Origin: Sipunculus nudus | Taxonomy: Eukaryota; Annelida; Sipuncula; Golfingiida; Sipunculidae | NCBI GenBank assembly: GCA_026874595.1 | Contig: CM049316.1 | Span: 3,300,339-3,364,338 of the forward strand | Reading direction: 5' to 3' | Length of the DNA stretch: 64,000 nucleotides | In this document: positions 12,683 to 20,153 of the stretch, in pieces | Numbering within the stretch: position 1 is the stretch's first letter | Layout: each line of letters starts with the position of its first letter | Translations under genes and position numbers: made by a program | The notes under the pieces: model-generated | Seen by the model: the letters and a program-made list of their open reading frames with translations, nothing else | The model's database searches: none | Told to the model about the DNA's origin: nothing

Positions 12683-12734
12683 TGTCACAGATAAGCGACG
12701 AAGATGTTGTGATAAAATAAGGTTTATTATACAG
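12683..12734 (-). repeat. 3' LTR remnant (52 bp)
   Basis: Identical to 16814-16865, the end of the full LTR. The rest of this LTR is missing: the sequence passes directly from TTATACAG to the coding region before RT. The retained part carries AATAAA-like sequence (minus strand, near 12720) and the TGTGACA terminus. Confidence 0.85.
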
Positions 12735-13082
12735 CTCAATCAGACTTGTCCTTCCTGGCACATCCGAGAATACTGACTCATACCTTTGTAGTATTTGACA
12801 CACTTGTTTAACCTGATCTGCAGTCAGCTCTTTATCTAGATTAACATCTTGCCAAGTCTGGTTTGACTTCAAAGTAGGTGCCACTTCACTTAGTACCTCA
12901 GCCTCTTCCTGGGAGTAAACATCTGTCATTATGTAAGCCATCATGCCACGTTCATGATATGCTCTAAGCATATTGACATGATATCCCCTCACCTTCTTAC
13001 GTTTGTCACCCATCAGGACTTCGTAGTCAACTGGACTTACCTGCTTCACCACTCGGTATGGCCCCTGCCATTGAGCAGTGAG
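12735..13082 (-). pseudogene. integrase GPY/F-like end and the beginning of the RT region
   Basis: 'QWQGPYRVVKQVSPVDYEV' (about 13075-13020) is the SH3-like GPY/F module, followed by 'VRGYHVNMLRAYHE'. Downstream, 'QVCQILQRYESVFSDVPGRT' (about 12800-12745) is the segment found just before RT in Gmr1-type and related Gypsy polyproteins. The frame then reads into the LTR remnant. The deletion therefore begins at the threshold of RT and removes RT-RNase H. It directly shows the order integrase, then RT. Confidence 0.8.
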
Positions 13083-13873
13083 TTAACTGGATTCTGATGG
13101 AAGCAAAACTAACACCCTTTCACCTTCCTGGAAAACACTTTCCCTCGCATTTCTGTCATACCAGTGTTTTTGTTGCTTTTGCGCCACTGCAAGATTCTCC
13201 TGCACCAATGTTGTTAATTCCTTCATTTTATCCCTCATACTCATAATATACTCAACCACATTTTCTGCATCACCTGTAGATCCCTCCACCCAGCTGTCTC
13301 GCAGCAGATTAAGGGGCCCACGCACATTATGCCCATAAATTAACTCAAACGGACTGAACCCAGTTGACTCATTAGGCACTTCCCTGTATGCAAATAGCGT
13401 GAAAGGCAAATGTTTGTCCCAGGTAGTTGGTTCATCAGCTACAAATTTGCGAAGCATTTACTTTTGAGTGCCATTAAATTTCTCAACTAGCCCGTTGAAC
13501 GGTGTGGTTTTAAGCTTTCTGGTTTTCAAAACATCGCAGAGGTCTTTCATGAGTTTGGACATAAAGTTTGTCCCTTGATCGCTTAAGATTTCATCAGGCA
13601 GCCCCACCCTACTAAAGATAATGGCTAGTTCATCAGCTATGACCTCAGATTCCATTGAGGGTACAGCCACAGCCTCAGGGTATCGTGTGGCATAATCCAC
13701 TAGGACCAAAACATACCTGTTGCCCTTTTTAGTCCTTGGAAGGGGGCCAACCATGTCAATCGCAACTTTTTTGAAAGCTTCTTCCATTACGGGGATTGGA
13801 ACCAAAGGGACTTTCTCTTTTAACCTCCTTATAGCTGACTTTTGACACTGGTGACAAGTGCGGACATAAGTCG
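13083..13873 (-). pseudogene. integrase, catalytic core and C-terminal part
   Basis: 'VRTCHQCQKS' (about 13860) supplies the CC half of the H2C2 finger. The core shows the three acidic positions: 'VAIDMVGPL' (about 13770), 'ILSDQGTNF' (about 13585) and 'GLVEKFNGT' (about 13480). The stretch that usually reads TTPYHPQTDGLVE is shortened to 'TTPFNGLVE', a small in-frame loss just before the catalytic Glu. A stop at 13458 interrupts the frame before 'MLRKFVADEPTTWDKHLPF' and 'FAYREVPNESTGFSPFELIY'. The region ends with 'NARESVFQEGERVLVLLP'. It is inactive as it stands. Confidence 0.85.
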
Positions 13874-14700
13874 CTACGTCACGGAAAAGTTTCTCATGAT
13901 ACGCGCCTTAGTCTTTTCTATACCCAGATGTCCAGTCATCGGAATATCATGAACTACACTCATGATATGTGCCCTATATTTGTTTGGAACGACTAACTGG
14001 TGCTGTTCATGATTTTCACCATCCTTATATGAAGACCATTTCCTGTATAACAACTCACCTTTCCTATAGAAGCAAACACGTTCTTTGCTGGCTCCCTCTT
14101 CTGATACAGCTAGCTTCCTCACATTTGCCAGTGAAGTGTCTGTAAGTTGTAGTTGTTTAAACTCACCTTGTTTGCATTTGTAAGCCGTTACCTCCCCTAA
14201 TTCAGGTGCTGAGTCCTCTGACTCTACCTCAAGCGTCTCCAGTGACTTGGGTTTGGCATCTGATCTAAGCATAGCTTCCTCAGCTTTATTCTGCCTCTCC
14301 CTTTCTATCTTATGCTGATGCCTCGTCACAGCAAAAGCATCAGCACTATACTCAAAAGCCAAATCATTACCCAGTAACACGCATTCTGGGAGATTTTCTA
14401 GCACACCGACACAAAACTTACCTTTGCAGAAAGGGCTGTCGATGTGCGCCATGGCCAAAGAAACCTCTTGAACCTGGCCATTTGCATATTTCATGGCAAC
14501 ATTTGTGCCCAAATATGCCTCTGGGTCCACCAGGTCTGTCCGTACCAACGTCTGCGTACAACCTGTATCACGCAGCAAGCTAATTGGGCTTCCATTTACC
14601 GAACCCTCAAACACATATGGATTGGTCACACTTTTGATTCCCAACCCCTGGGAGAAGTAACCTTTACCGGTCCCCTTCTTCCCATCTTTCCCCTTGGACT
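13874..14700 (-). pseudogene. protease and integrase N-terminal zinc region
   Basis: 'NGSPISLLRDTGCTQTLV' (about 14600-14545) is the retroviral aspartic protease active site, with DTG intact, and 'LLGNDLAF' about 70 residues later is the flap-distal motif. A linker follows, then 'HQLVVPNKYR' and 'HDIPMTGHLGIEKTK' (about 13945-13900), the HH half of the H2C2 finger of integrase. The open frame runs from 14644 to 13874. A frameshift near 13875 separates it from the rest of integrase. Protease joined directly to integrase, with no RT between them, is the notable feature. Confidence 0.8.
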
Positions 14701-14714
14701 TATCCAGAGGTTTC

Positions 14715-15704
14715 TCAGCTGGGCATCTGGCCGCGATGCCCTACCTGCCCACACCTGAAGCACTTGGGCTTCATACTCTCACTTTTGGCCTCATGCCTTT
14801 CCTCAAGGTTACTATTACTTACCTTTTTCACCTGAGGCTCCTTGTTTCGATGGGTCACCAGATAACGGTCCGCCATCTCCACTAACTCACTTAGGTCCTT
14901 AGGATCCCTCTCCCTAAGCCATACCTGTAAATCGTTAAGGGAGGCACTCAGGAGTTGTTCAGTGACGCACAACTCCTTGAGCTTGCCGTAATCAAGGTCA
15001 ACTTCTTTGGCCTCAACCCACCGATCAAACAGACTTGTGACCCTTACGGACCACTCCACAAATGTTTCATCGGACTGCCTACGGGCTGAGCGAAATTTCT
15101 TGCGGTAAGTCTCTGCAGTTTACTCATACCGCTTAAGAATTGCTGCTTTGACTTTTTGATAATCTAAAGAGTCCTCTTGAGAAAGTCTCGAATACACTTC
15201 CATGGCCTTACCAGAAATGAGGCCTGCTAATCTGGTTGCCCATGTATCAGGCTGCCAGCCATGAACCCCAGCTAACTTCTCAAATGTTCTCAGGTAAACA
15301 TCTTCATCCTGCCCCTCAACAAATTTTGGCACCTTCGGCCCCTTATACCCCATAGGATCTCTTGGTGCTTGTGCCTGAGCATTTGCGACCCCGACTTGTG
15401 CCTGTGTCTCTTACCTTACTTTCTCTAACTCTAAAGCCAAATTCTGCCTTTCAATTTCTGCAATTTCCCTTGCAGCCCTGCTGTTTAATTCCAGCATTTT
15501 TAACTCATGTTCTTGTTGTTCCCTTGCCCGTCTTGCTAATATTTCCGCCACAGTGACATCCATATTTTGAAATGAAATTCCCCCTTGGGCTAACCCTAGC
15601 AATGTTTCAGCTGCTTTATTATCCTCCCTTGCGGAACTACTTTTAAAACTATCTCCCCCTGAAGAAAATATCCCATCATGCTCAGAGGAATCTGAATCTC
15701 CCAT
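14715..15704 (-). pseudogene. gag of the Gmr1-like element
   Basis: Starts at ATG 15704 ('MGDSDSSEHDGIF'). A charged, probably helical region follows ('AEILARRAREQQEHELKMLEL'). The capsid part includes 'FVEGQDEDVYLRTFEKLAG' and 'WATRLAGLISGKAMEVYSRL', typical of SCAN-like Gypsy capsids. The end holds a CCHC knuckle, 'CFRCGQVGH' (about 14750). There are in-frame stops at 15411 and 15120, and a frameshift inside the knuckle near 14735 that puts its last Cys in another frame. The broken gag probably cannot make virus-like particles. Confidence 0.8.
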
Positions 15705-16792
15705 TATTAACTTTAAGTATATTTTCCTCTCTTAAATATGTGAACCCCTGACAATTCGACCAATGTTGAATAAAAACCCAGTAACCTGAAACCTGCAGAT
15801 ACCAAGTTAACAAACAATACAAATGTCTATATCTATATCCATATGAATGTGAATATAAACTTACTTACCACTGGTGGCGGGAGACAAGTATGTAGAATGA
15901 ACAATATCAAAAATCCCAATTTCTATATAAACAGAGTCAAATTTAAAATTCCATAGACACATATGGCTACTCCATCTGTTAGAAAGTCCAGCAACAAGTC
16001 CATCAAGTTGTTAATATAAACAAACAGGAACAATGTCCCATGCACTCAAGTCGCAGTTCAGCTAGGTGACAGGACAGGTCAGCTCTCCACCCCAGCCAGG
16101 TCAGGTCAGCATACCACTCCAGGCCAAGTCAGGTCAGGTTGCCACTGCTAGCCCTGCACATGCCCTGTTGTCCACTTTCCCACAGGTGTCAAATTATCTC
16201 CTCTACATACCAGAACAAGAGTCGTCAGGCACAACTGGGGAGATACAACAGCACACAGTATCTGACACCCCCTGCACTGTACTGTCCAGTACTGCTTAGC
16301 CACTAATGATTCTTGAATGGTGTAGGGTGACACACCCTGGTTCACAGCAACGCCCCTCAGCAAATCTCAGCCTTATCACCCGTTGGTCTCATTTTGATAG
16401 CTTGATGTGATTAATTCTGGTTTTAGTCTGTTCACTTGTAGAAAAACTAGTTCTGGTCAGTTCCTTAGATGGTGTTTATCTCAGTTCAGCATTTCACAAC
16501 TTATCTCAGTTCAGTGTTTCACTACTTTTCTCAGTTCAGCCTTCCTTTGGAGGAGACAGACCAGATGTTTGTTTGTGGCAATGTTCATTAATGGAGTGAG
16601 GGCACAAAACTTCTTCTAGAGATGTTCCAAGTAACATAAATATACTCACACTTGCTGTGGTTTCTTGATGTTCCTTCTTTGTTTTAGAAAGTTCTTTTCC
16701 TGTATGATGTTTATACAGTTGTAAAGTTCAGTATATTTCTTTTTCTTTTCACCAGTCTCTTCAGCAATTCAGGTGCAAATTGCTTTCAGTTT
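15705..16792 (-). other. LTR element leader between primer site and gag
   Basis: About 1.1 kb without a recognised gene. It carries two small direct-repeat patches: 'CAGGTCAG' motifs at 16060-16145 and 'TCTCAGTTCAGNNTTTCAC' motifs at 16475-16545. Confidence 0.5.
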
Positions 16793-16811
16793 AATCCCAC
16801 CGCTGCCACCA
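16793..16811 (-). promoter_or_regulatory. primer binding site, matches tRNA-Leu 3' end
   Basis: The plus strand reads AATCCCACCGCTGCCACCA, which equals the 3' end (with CCA) of an animal tRNA-Leu of the AAG/TAG type as I remember it. The minus strand is therefore complementary to it over 19 bases. It lies two bases from the LTR end, the correct position for priming minus-strand cDNA. Confidence 0.75.
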
Positions 16812-16813
16812 TA

Positions 16814-17057
16814 TGTCACAGATAAGCGACGAAGATGTTGTGATAAAATAAGGTTTATTATACAGAGTCCACAATATGCCCTCTCCAGCCACCTACAATC
16901 TGTCTCCTCCTCTCTCTCTTGTGCTATCTGCCTGACCTCGCACAGTCCTGCTATATATATACCAGCCACGCCCCGGTCAATACACAGACCCCTCTGGGGA
17001 GCTATACACCCCATCAGTATACATTTCTACATACCCCAGCCTAGGCTTGGTGTGACA
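16814..17057 (-). repeat. 5' LTR, full length (244 bp)
   Basis: It starts and ends with the inverted repeat TGTCACA/TGTGACA, as expected for TG...CA LTRs. Its terminal 52 bp match the 3' LTR remnant exactly. On the minus strand a TATA-like TATATATA lies near 16955-16960, and a polyadenylation-type AATAAA lies near the downstream end. Confidence 0.85.
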
Positions 17058-17062
17058 ATATG
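17058..17062. other. 5-bp target-site duplication, right copy
   Basis: ATATG directly after the TGTGACA end of the right LTR. Confidence 0.75.
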
Positions 17063-17329
17063 GTACAACGATTTAATACATCTTAGTTATAAAAGGCAGA
17101 CTTTCTTTTATAAAATTGATATAAAGTTGGTATCCGTAAAATCGCCCACTTAATTGACAAAAAAGGTAATCTCTTAACAATGAATCAAATAATGACAAAG
17201 TACAGAATAAAAACAAATTTTATCGAATATCACAGACTCATGAAACACATTCCACGAAGTTGGAAATCTACTTTATAAAAAAATAGTGAAGAAATTGACT
17301 ACAGTAACTGTGATAGAGAATTGAGATTC
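17063..17329 (+). pseudogene. LINE ORF2, continuation after the LTR insertion
   Basis: Low-complexity coding remnant, read as 'KRQTFFYKI', 'TKYRIKTNFIEYHRLMKHIP' and 'CDRELRF' in more than one frame. It resumes directly after the 5-bp target duplication of the LTR element and stops at the LINE's right-hand duplication. The next residues expected in this ORF2 are found on the minus strand at 8508. Confidence 0.6.
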
Positions 17330-17343
17330 AGGATTTCAAAAAG
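17330..17343. other. 14-bp target-site duplication, right copy
   Basis: AGGATTTCAAAAAG at the end of the plus-oriented LINE part. hAT-like subterminal sequence resumes directly after it. Confidence 0.8.
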
Positions 17344-17426
17344 TAATCGATTACAAGTACAATTACTTGAAAAAGTAATTGTAATTACAATTACTTCAAT
17401 TACAATTACTTTTGGACCCAACACTG

Positions 17427-17434
17427 ACACGTAT
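17427..17434. other. 8-bp target-site duplication, right copy
   Basis: ACACGTAT, identical to 5998-6005. Confidence 0.8.
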
Positions 17435-17560
17435 ACATTCACAACTGCATGCAGCGCTAGATAGCTTATTATTGTTTATTTACTATCTGTAACCGATTAT
17501 GAAGATATGAATGAAACCAGGTCACTGTGTTACCAGCAAAACGAAATGTATGCAGTTTTT
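17435..17560 (-). pseudogene. LINE-B: RT segment upstream of the hAT insertion
   Basis: The minus strand reads 'NTVTWFHSYLHNRLQIV', which matches the WF.SYL..R.Q.V motif lying just before the GVPQGS motif in CR1/Jockey/I-type RT. Removing the hAT-like element and one duplication places it directly before the VPQ motif at 5997. A stop-rich stretch between them shows decay. I could not follow the element further right. Confidence 0.65.
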
Positions 17561-18103
17561 CTATTAATCTTTAATGATTTATGGTATAAAAAACATTGAT
17601 ATAAATGAAAAAAATAACAAGCGGCTGTAAATTTCCCCTGAACCATATTTTTATATTTATCCTTTGACATTTGCCAACAGCAGTTATAATATTGGTCTTC
17701 CCGGTACATATATAAAATATGGTGTTTTTAGTATATAAATATATACATGCCTCTCTATGGATGTGGTATTGTTATTCCATGCATGGTAAAATGCAACGGT
17801 CAGTTGTATTCGGATAACCGTATATTTTTAAAATCATTCATACATTAAAATAACTGCATTTGGTATATTTCTCGTCATTTCAAAATGATTAAAATCAATC
17901 TAGAAAATGTGGTTGATTGTTCCCATCATTTTATATTTGTGCTTAAACTAGTATTTAATCAATATTTTACTTTGGACTGATAAGGAAAAATCACTTTGCG
18001 AGGTTCTCACGAGACCATTCCATCTCTCTTTGTCTAAGTGAAATAAACTTTTAACAGGACATGGTTTCTTTATTCTTGGTCCTGAAATGTACAGTGGAAT
18101 CGT
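17561..18103. other. no gene seen
   Basis: AT-rich sequence without a recognised domain or repeat. Confidence 0.4.
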
Positions 18104-18141
18104 TTGAATGAATGAATGAATGAATGAATGAATGAATGAAT
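18104..18141. repeat. (TGAA)n microsatellite, probable LINE tail
   Basis: About nine TGAA units. On the minus strand it is (TTCA)n placed right after AATAAAA at the end of the LINE-D fragment, so it may be the 3' tail on which that element was copied. Confidence 0.75.
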
Positions 18142-18833
18142 ATTTTATTCAGAGATATATTATAAGGCCTCAGGTCCATAGTTCCATGTATCACATACAT
18201 GTATATCATATGTCAAGACGATAAAACTTTACATATAATTGTTTTGGATATCTATTCTGAGTCATCCTTTATAATTTTGTCCAATATGTAATACATCTCA
18301 ATAAATAATGACTTTCAAATGGCCACCATCGACATTCACCAAAAGCCGCATCAGTTGGTGATGAAGAATTTATCTTACAACTATAATTTCAGAATTCACT
18401 TTGTACTGATTCAATATTTTCACAGTTTTTATTTCCCCATAATTCACTGCCATAACACAAGATTGCCACAACAATTCGATCAAAAAGAAAAATAATGAGT
18501 GATCTACTGTTAGGTATTTATATGAACTAATAAACTGCTTATTGGCTTACTTGATTTACAATAGATGTTGCTTCATTTTGGACCATTTAAGAAGACTAGT
18601 GAATATTCCCCCCGGATATATCTGTAACTGCTAATTACTTCGAGTTGTTTTTGTTTATAATGCCATTTTTCATAATTTCTTAAGATGTCTCCATTTCTAC
18701 AATTTTTGCTTTATCTACATTAACTTTCATCCCATTATCATCACAAGAAGTTTTTAATTTATTAATTTGAGACTGTAACCTTCCAACTGTATCTGTAAAA
18801 CATACAACATCATCTGCAAACATGGAATTGTAC

Positions 18834-18835
<2 letters not shown>
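18142..18835 (-). pseudogene. LINE-D: RT C-terminal half, probably RTE-like
   Basis: The minus strand reads 'MFADDVVCFTDTVGRLQSQ' and 'GMKVNVDKAKIV' (18825-18700), the catalytic FADD block and the N.KT/KAK motif after it. 'NYEKWHYKQKQLEVISSYRY' (with breaks) and 'WSKMKQ' follow, then 'ILCYGSELWGNKNCENIESV' (about 18460-18400) and 'TDAAFGECRWWP' (about 18350). This is the part after the catalytic site in RTE/Proto2-like LINEs. It carries several stops, is 5'-truncated at a TA microsatellite and ends in (TTCA)n. Clade is tentative. Confidence 0.7.

Positions 18836-18887
<52 letters not shown>
18836..18887. repeat. (TA)n microsatellite
   Basis: About 25 TA units exactly at the truncated 5' end of LINE-D. 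Confidence 0.95.
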
Positions 18888-18889
<2 letters not shown>

Positions 18890-18890
<1 letters not shown>

Positions 18891-19145
18891 GAGGCCCAGA
18901 TAATAGAATCTGGGATAGAATAGTTTTAAACTGGGCCAGCCAACATTAAAATTTTGATCTGGGCCAGTCCAGATTACAATCCTGTGGTGAAGACTTCAGG
19001 ATTTAAATCTGGTCTGGACTGATTTTAAACTGGGCTGGCCCGGATTAGAATTTTGATCTGAGCTAGTCAAGATTACAATCCTGTGGTGGACTGATTTTAA
19101 ACTGGACCTACCCAGATCAGAATCCTAATCTACTCATAGGCTGGC
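18890..19145. repeat. degenerate tandem repeat, 'ACTGGGCCAGCC'
   Basis: Three imperfect copies of a 70-115 bp unit containing TTTTAAACTGGGCCAGCC (18923, 19021 and 19091) and AGATTACAATCCTGTGGTG. No coding signal. Confidence 0.7.
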
Positions 19146-19517
19146 TTCAATTGCACTATATTTACCTATCTAGCCTCTAATCAATTCAAAGAATTTGTAA
19201 AACATTGTAAGTCAATAATAATTAATATTTTATGGATTTATTTCATATTCTATGAAAATATCATTGGTTGGACTCTTGTCTTATTTATTTTGTAATTTTA
19301 CCTCTTATGTGAAATGTCTAAAATATAATTATAAAATAATCAACATGTGTTAAACATTGGTATTTTACAACTACAAATAAAGCTTGCAGAACATGTGCAT
19401 TAATTCAACAAACTAAACACAGACAGTGTTAATAAACTAGTTAGTCTGTCCAAAGGCGTCACTCTTTATCTTGACCTTCGCTTCAACTATACAGACTATC
19501 ACGGCTATACCACTTAT

Positions 19518-19520
<3 letters not shown>
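19146..19520. other. no gene seen
   Basis: AT-rich, with no recognised element. Confidence 0.4.

Positions 19521-19564
<44 letters not shown>
19521..19564. repeat. (TA)n microsatellite beside LTR
   Basis: About 22 TA units that run directly into the LTR terminus TGTAACGGG at 19565. It probably marks the integration target. Confidence 0.95.
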
Positions 19565-19568
<4 letters not shown>

Positions 19569-19725
19569 ACGGGGTCGTAAAAGAGTGTTCGGGGAGATGT
19601 TGGGCTCTCTCTCTCGACAAAGAAACTTAATGACGCCAAGTGGTGGTGCATACGTTTACTACAAGACCATAGAGACAAATGTTGAAATGGCGTGCTGCCA
19701 CAACGAACAGTATGAGCGGAATCCC
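19565..19725 (-). repeat. 3' LTR of Gypsy-2, distal piece
   Basis: Begins TGTAACGGGGTCG, the inverted counterpart of GACCCGTTACA at 24365-24375. The last 67 bp (19659-19725) recur at 24110-24176, where the LTR continues. Together the two pieces make an LTR of about 360 bp, split by 4.4 kb. Confidence 0.7.
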
Positions 19726-20153
19726 TTATAACGTGTTAACATACATGCGGAGATAATACATTAAGAAAACAGTCGCATGTTTGTATTTCATGCATTAGCA
19801 AAAATGAAGTTTCGGAGAGAGTAAAAGTTACGTTTAAGCTCGGAGAGAGTAAAAGTAACGTTTAAGCTCGAGAGCAAAACTGAGTCAATGTTAAAAGTTA
19901 CGTCTAAGCATATATTTAGATACTTTTTAGAAAAGACAGTTATAAAGGTAGTTAAAAATAAGAAACCTTTTACATTATGAACAAGGCCTACAGGCCTAAT
20001 GCGAACCTGTGCAAAGTTTGGGAGTATGAATGGAGGTTTATTTTTAAAATTTAATATTGATCCTCTTAAGTCCTGCATATCTACCTTAGTCATTATTATT
20101 ATAGCAAAATGGACATTTCAGACCTGCAAGTTTCAGACTAGGACATTTTAAAA
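19726..20153. other. insertion into the LTR, left part, no gene recognised
   Basis: One open frame (20093-19788, minus) contains a direct repeat, 'TCGGAGAGAGTAAAAGT', twice near 19813 and 19841. I recognise no protein family in it. Confidence 0.4.

Larger units (their letters stand above)
12683..17057 (-). mobile_element. Ty3/Gypsy-like LTR retrotransposon, Gmr1-type domain order, RT deleted
   Basis: Minus-strand element of 4.4 kb flanked by the 5-bp duplication ATATG (12678-12682 and 17058-17062). A full 5' LTR (16814-17057), a tRNA-Leu primer site, a leader of about 1.1 kb, gag, protease and integrase can be read in that order. After the integrase comes the start of the segment that precedes RT, then a jump straight into the last 52 bp of the 3' LTR. 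Integrase before RT is the order of the Gmr1 clade of Ty3/Gypsy. All of RT and RNase H, the polypurine tract and most of the 3' LTR have been lost. The surviving 52 bp of the two LTRs are identical, which suggests a fairly recent insertion. Confidence 0.8.
7674..17329. mobile_element. L1/Tx1-like LINE, 5'-inverted, with a nested LTR element
   Basis: The insertion is bounded by the 14-bp direct repeat AGGATTTCAAAAAG (7660-7673 and 17330-17343). The left part (7674 to about 8514) is in minus orientation: a poly(T) run at 7675-7683 (the poly(A) tail), the 3' untranslated region and the C-terminal end of ORF2. The right part (about 8515-17329) is in plus orientation: ORF1, a spacer and ORF2 up to the point where the left part takes over. 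One insertion with an inverted 5' part is the hallmark of twin priming, here involving almost the whole element. ORF2 is broken by stops, frameshifts and an LTR retrotransposon at 12683-17057. Confidence 0.8.
6006..17426. mobile_element. hAT-like DNA transposon (non-autonomous), enlarged by nested insertions
   Basis: The ends form short terminal inverted repeats: CAGGGTTGGGTCT at 6006 and AGTGTTGGGTCC read inward from 17426. Identical 8-bp direct repeats ACACGTAT flank them (5998-6005 and 17427-17434), the hAT target-duplication length. Both subterminal regions are packed with (A)GTAATTGTAATTAC and AATCGATTAC motifs (6030-6160 and 17340-17415). Without its LINE insertion (one 14-bp duplication counted) the element is about 1.75 kb. 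I see no transposase, so it is non-autonomous. It landed in LINE-B. The hAT assignment rests on TSD length and the CAGNGTTGGG end. Confidence 0.75.
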
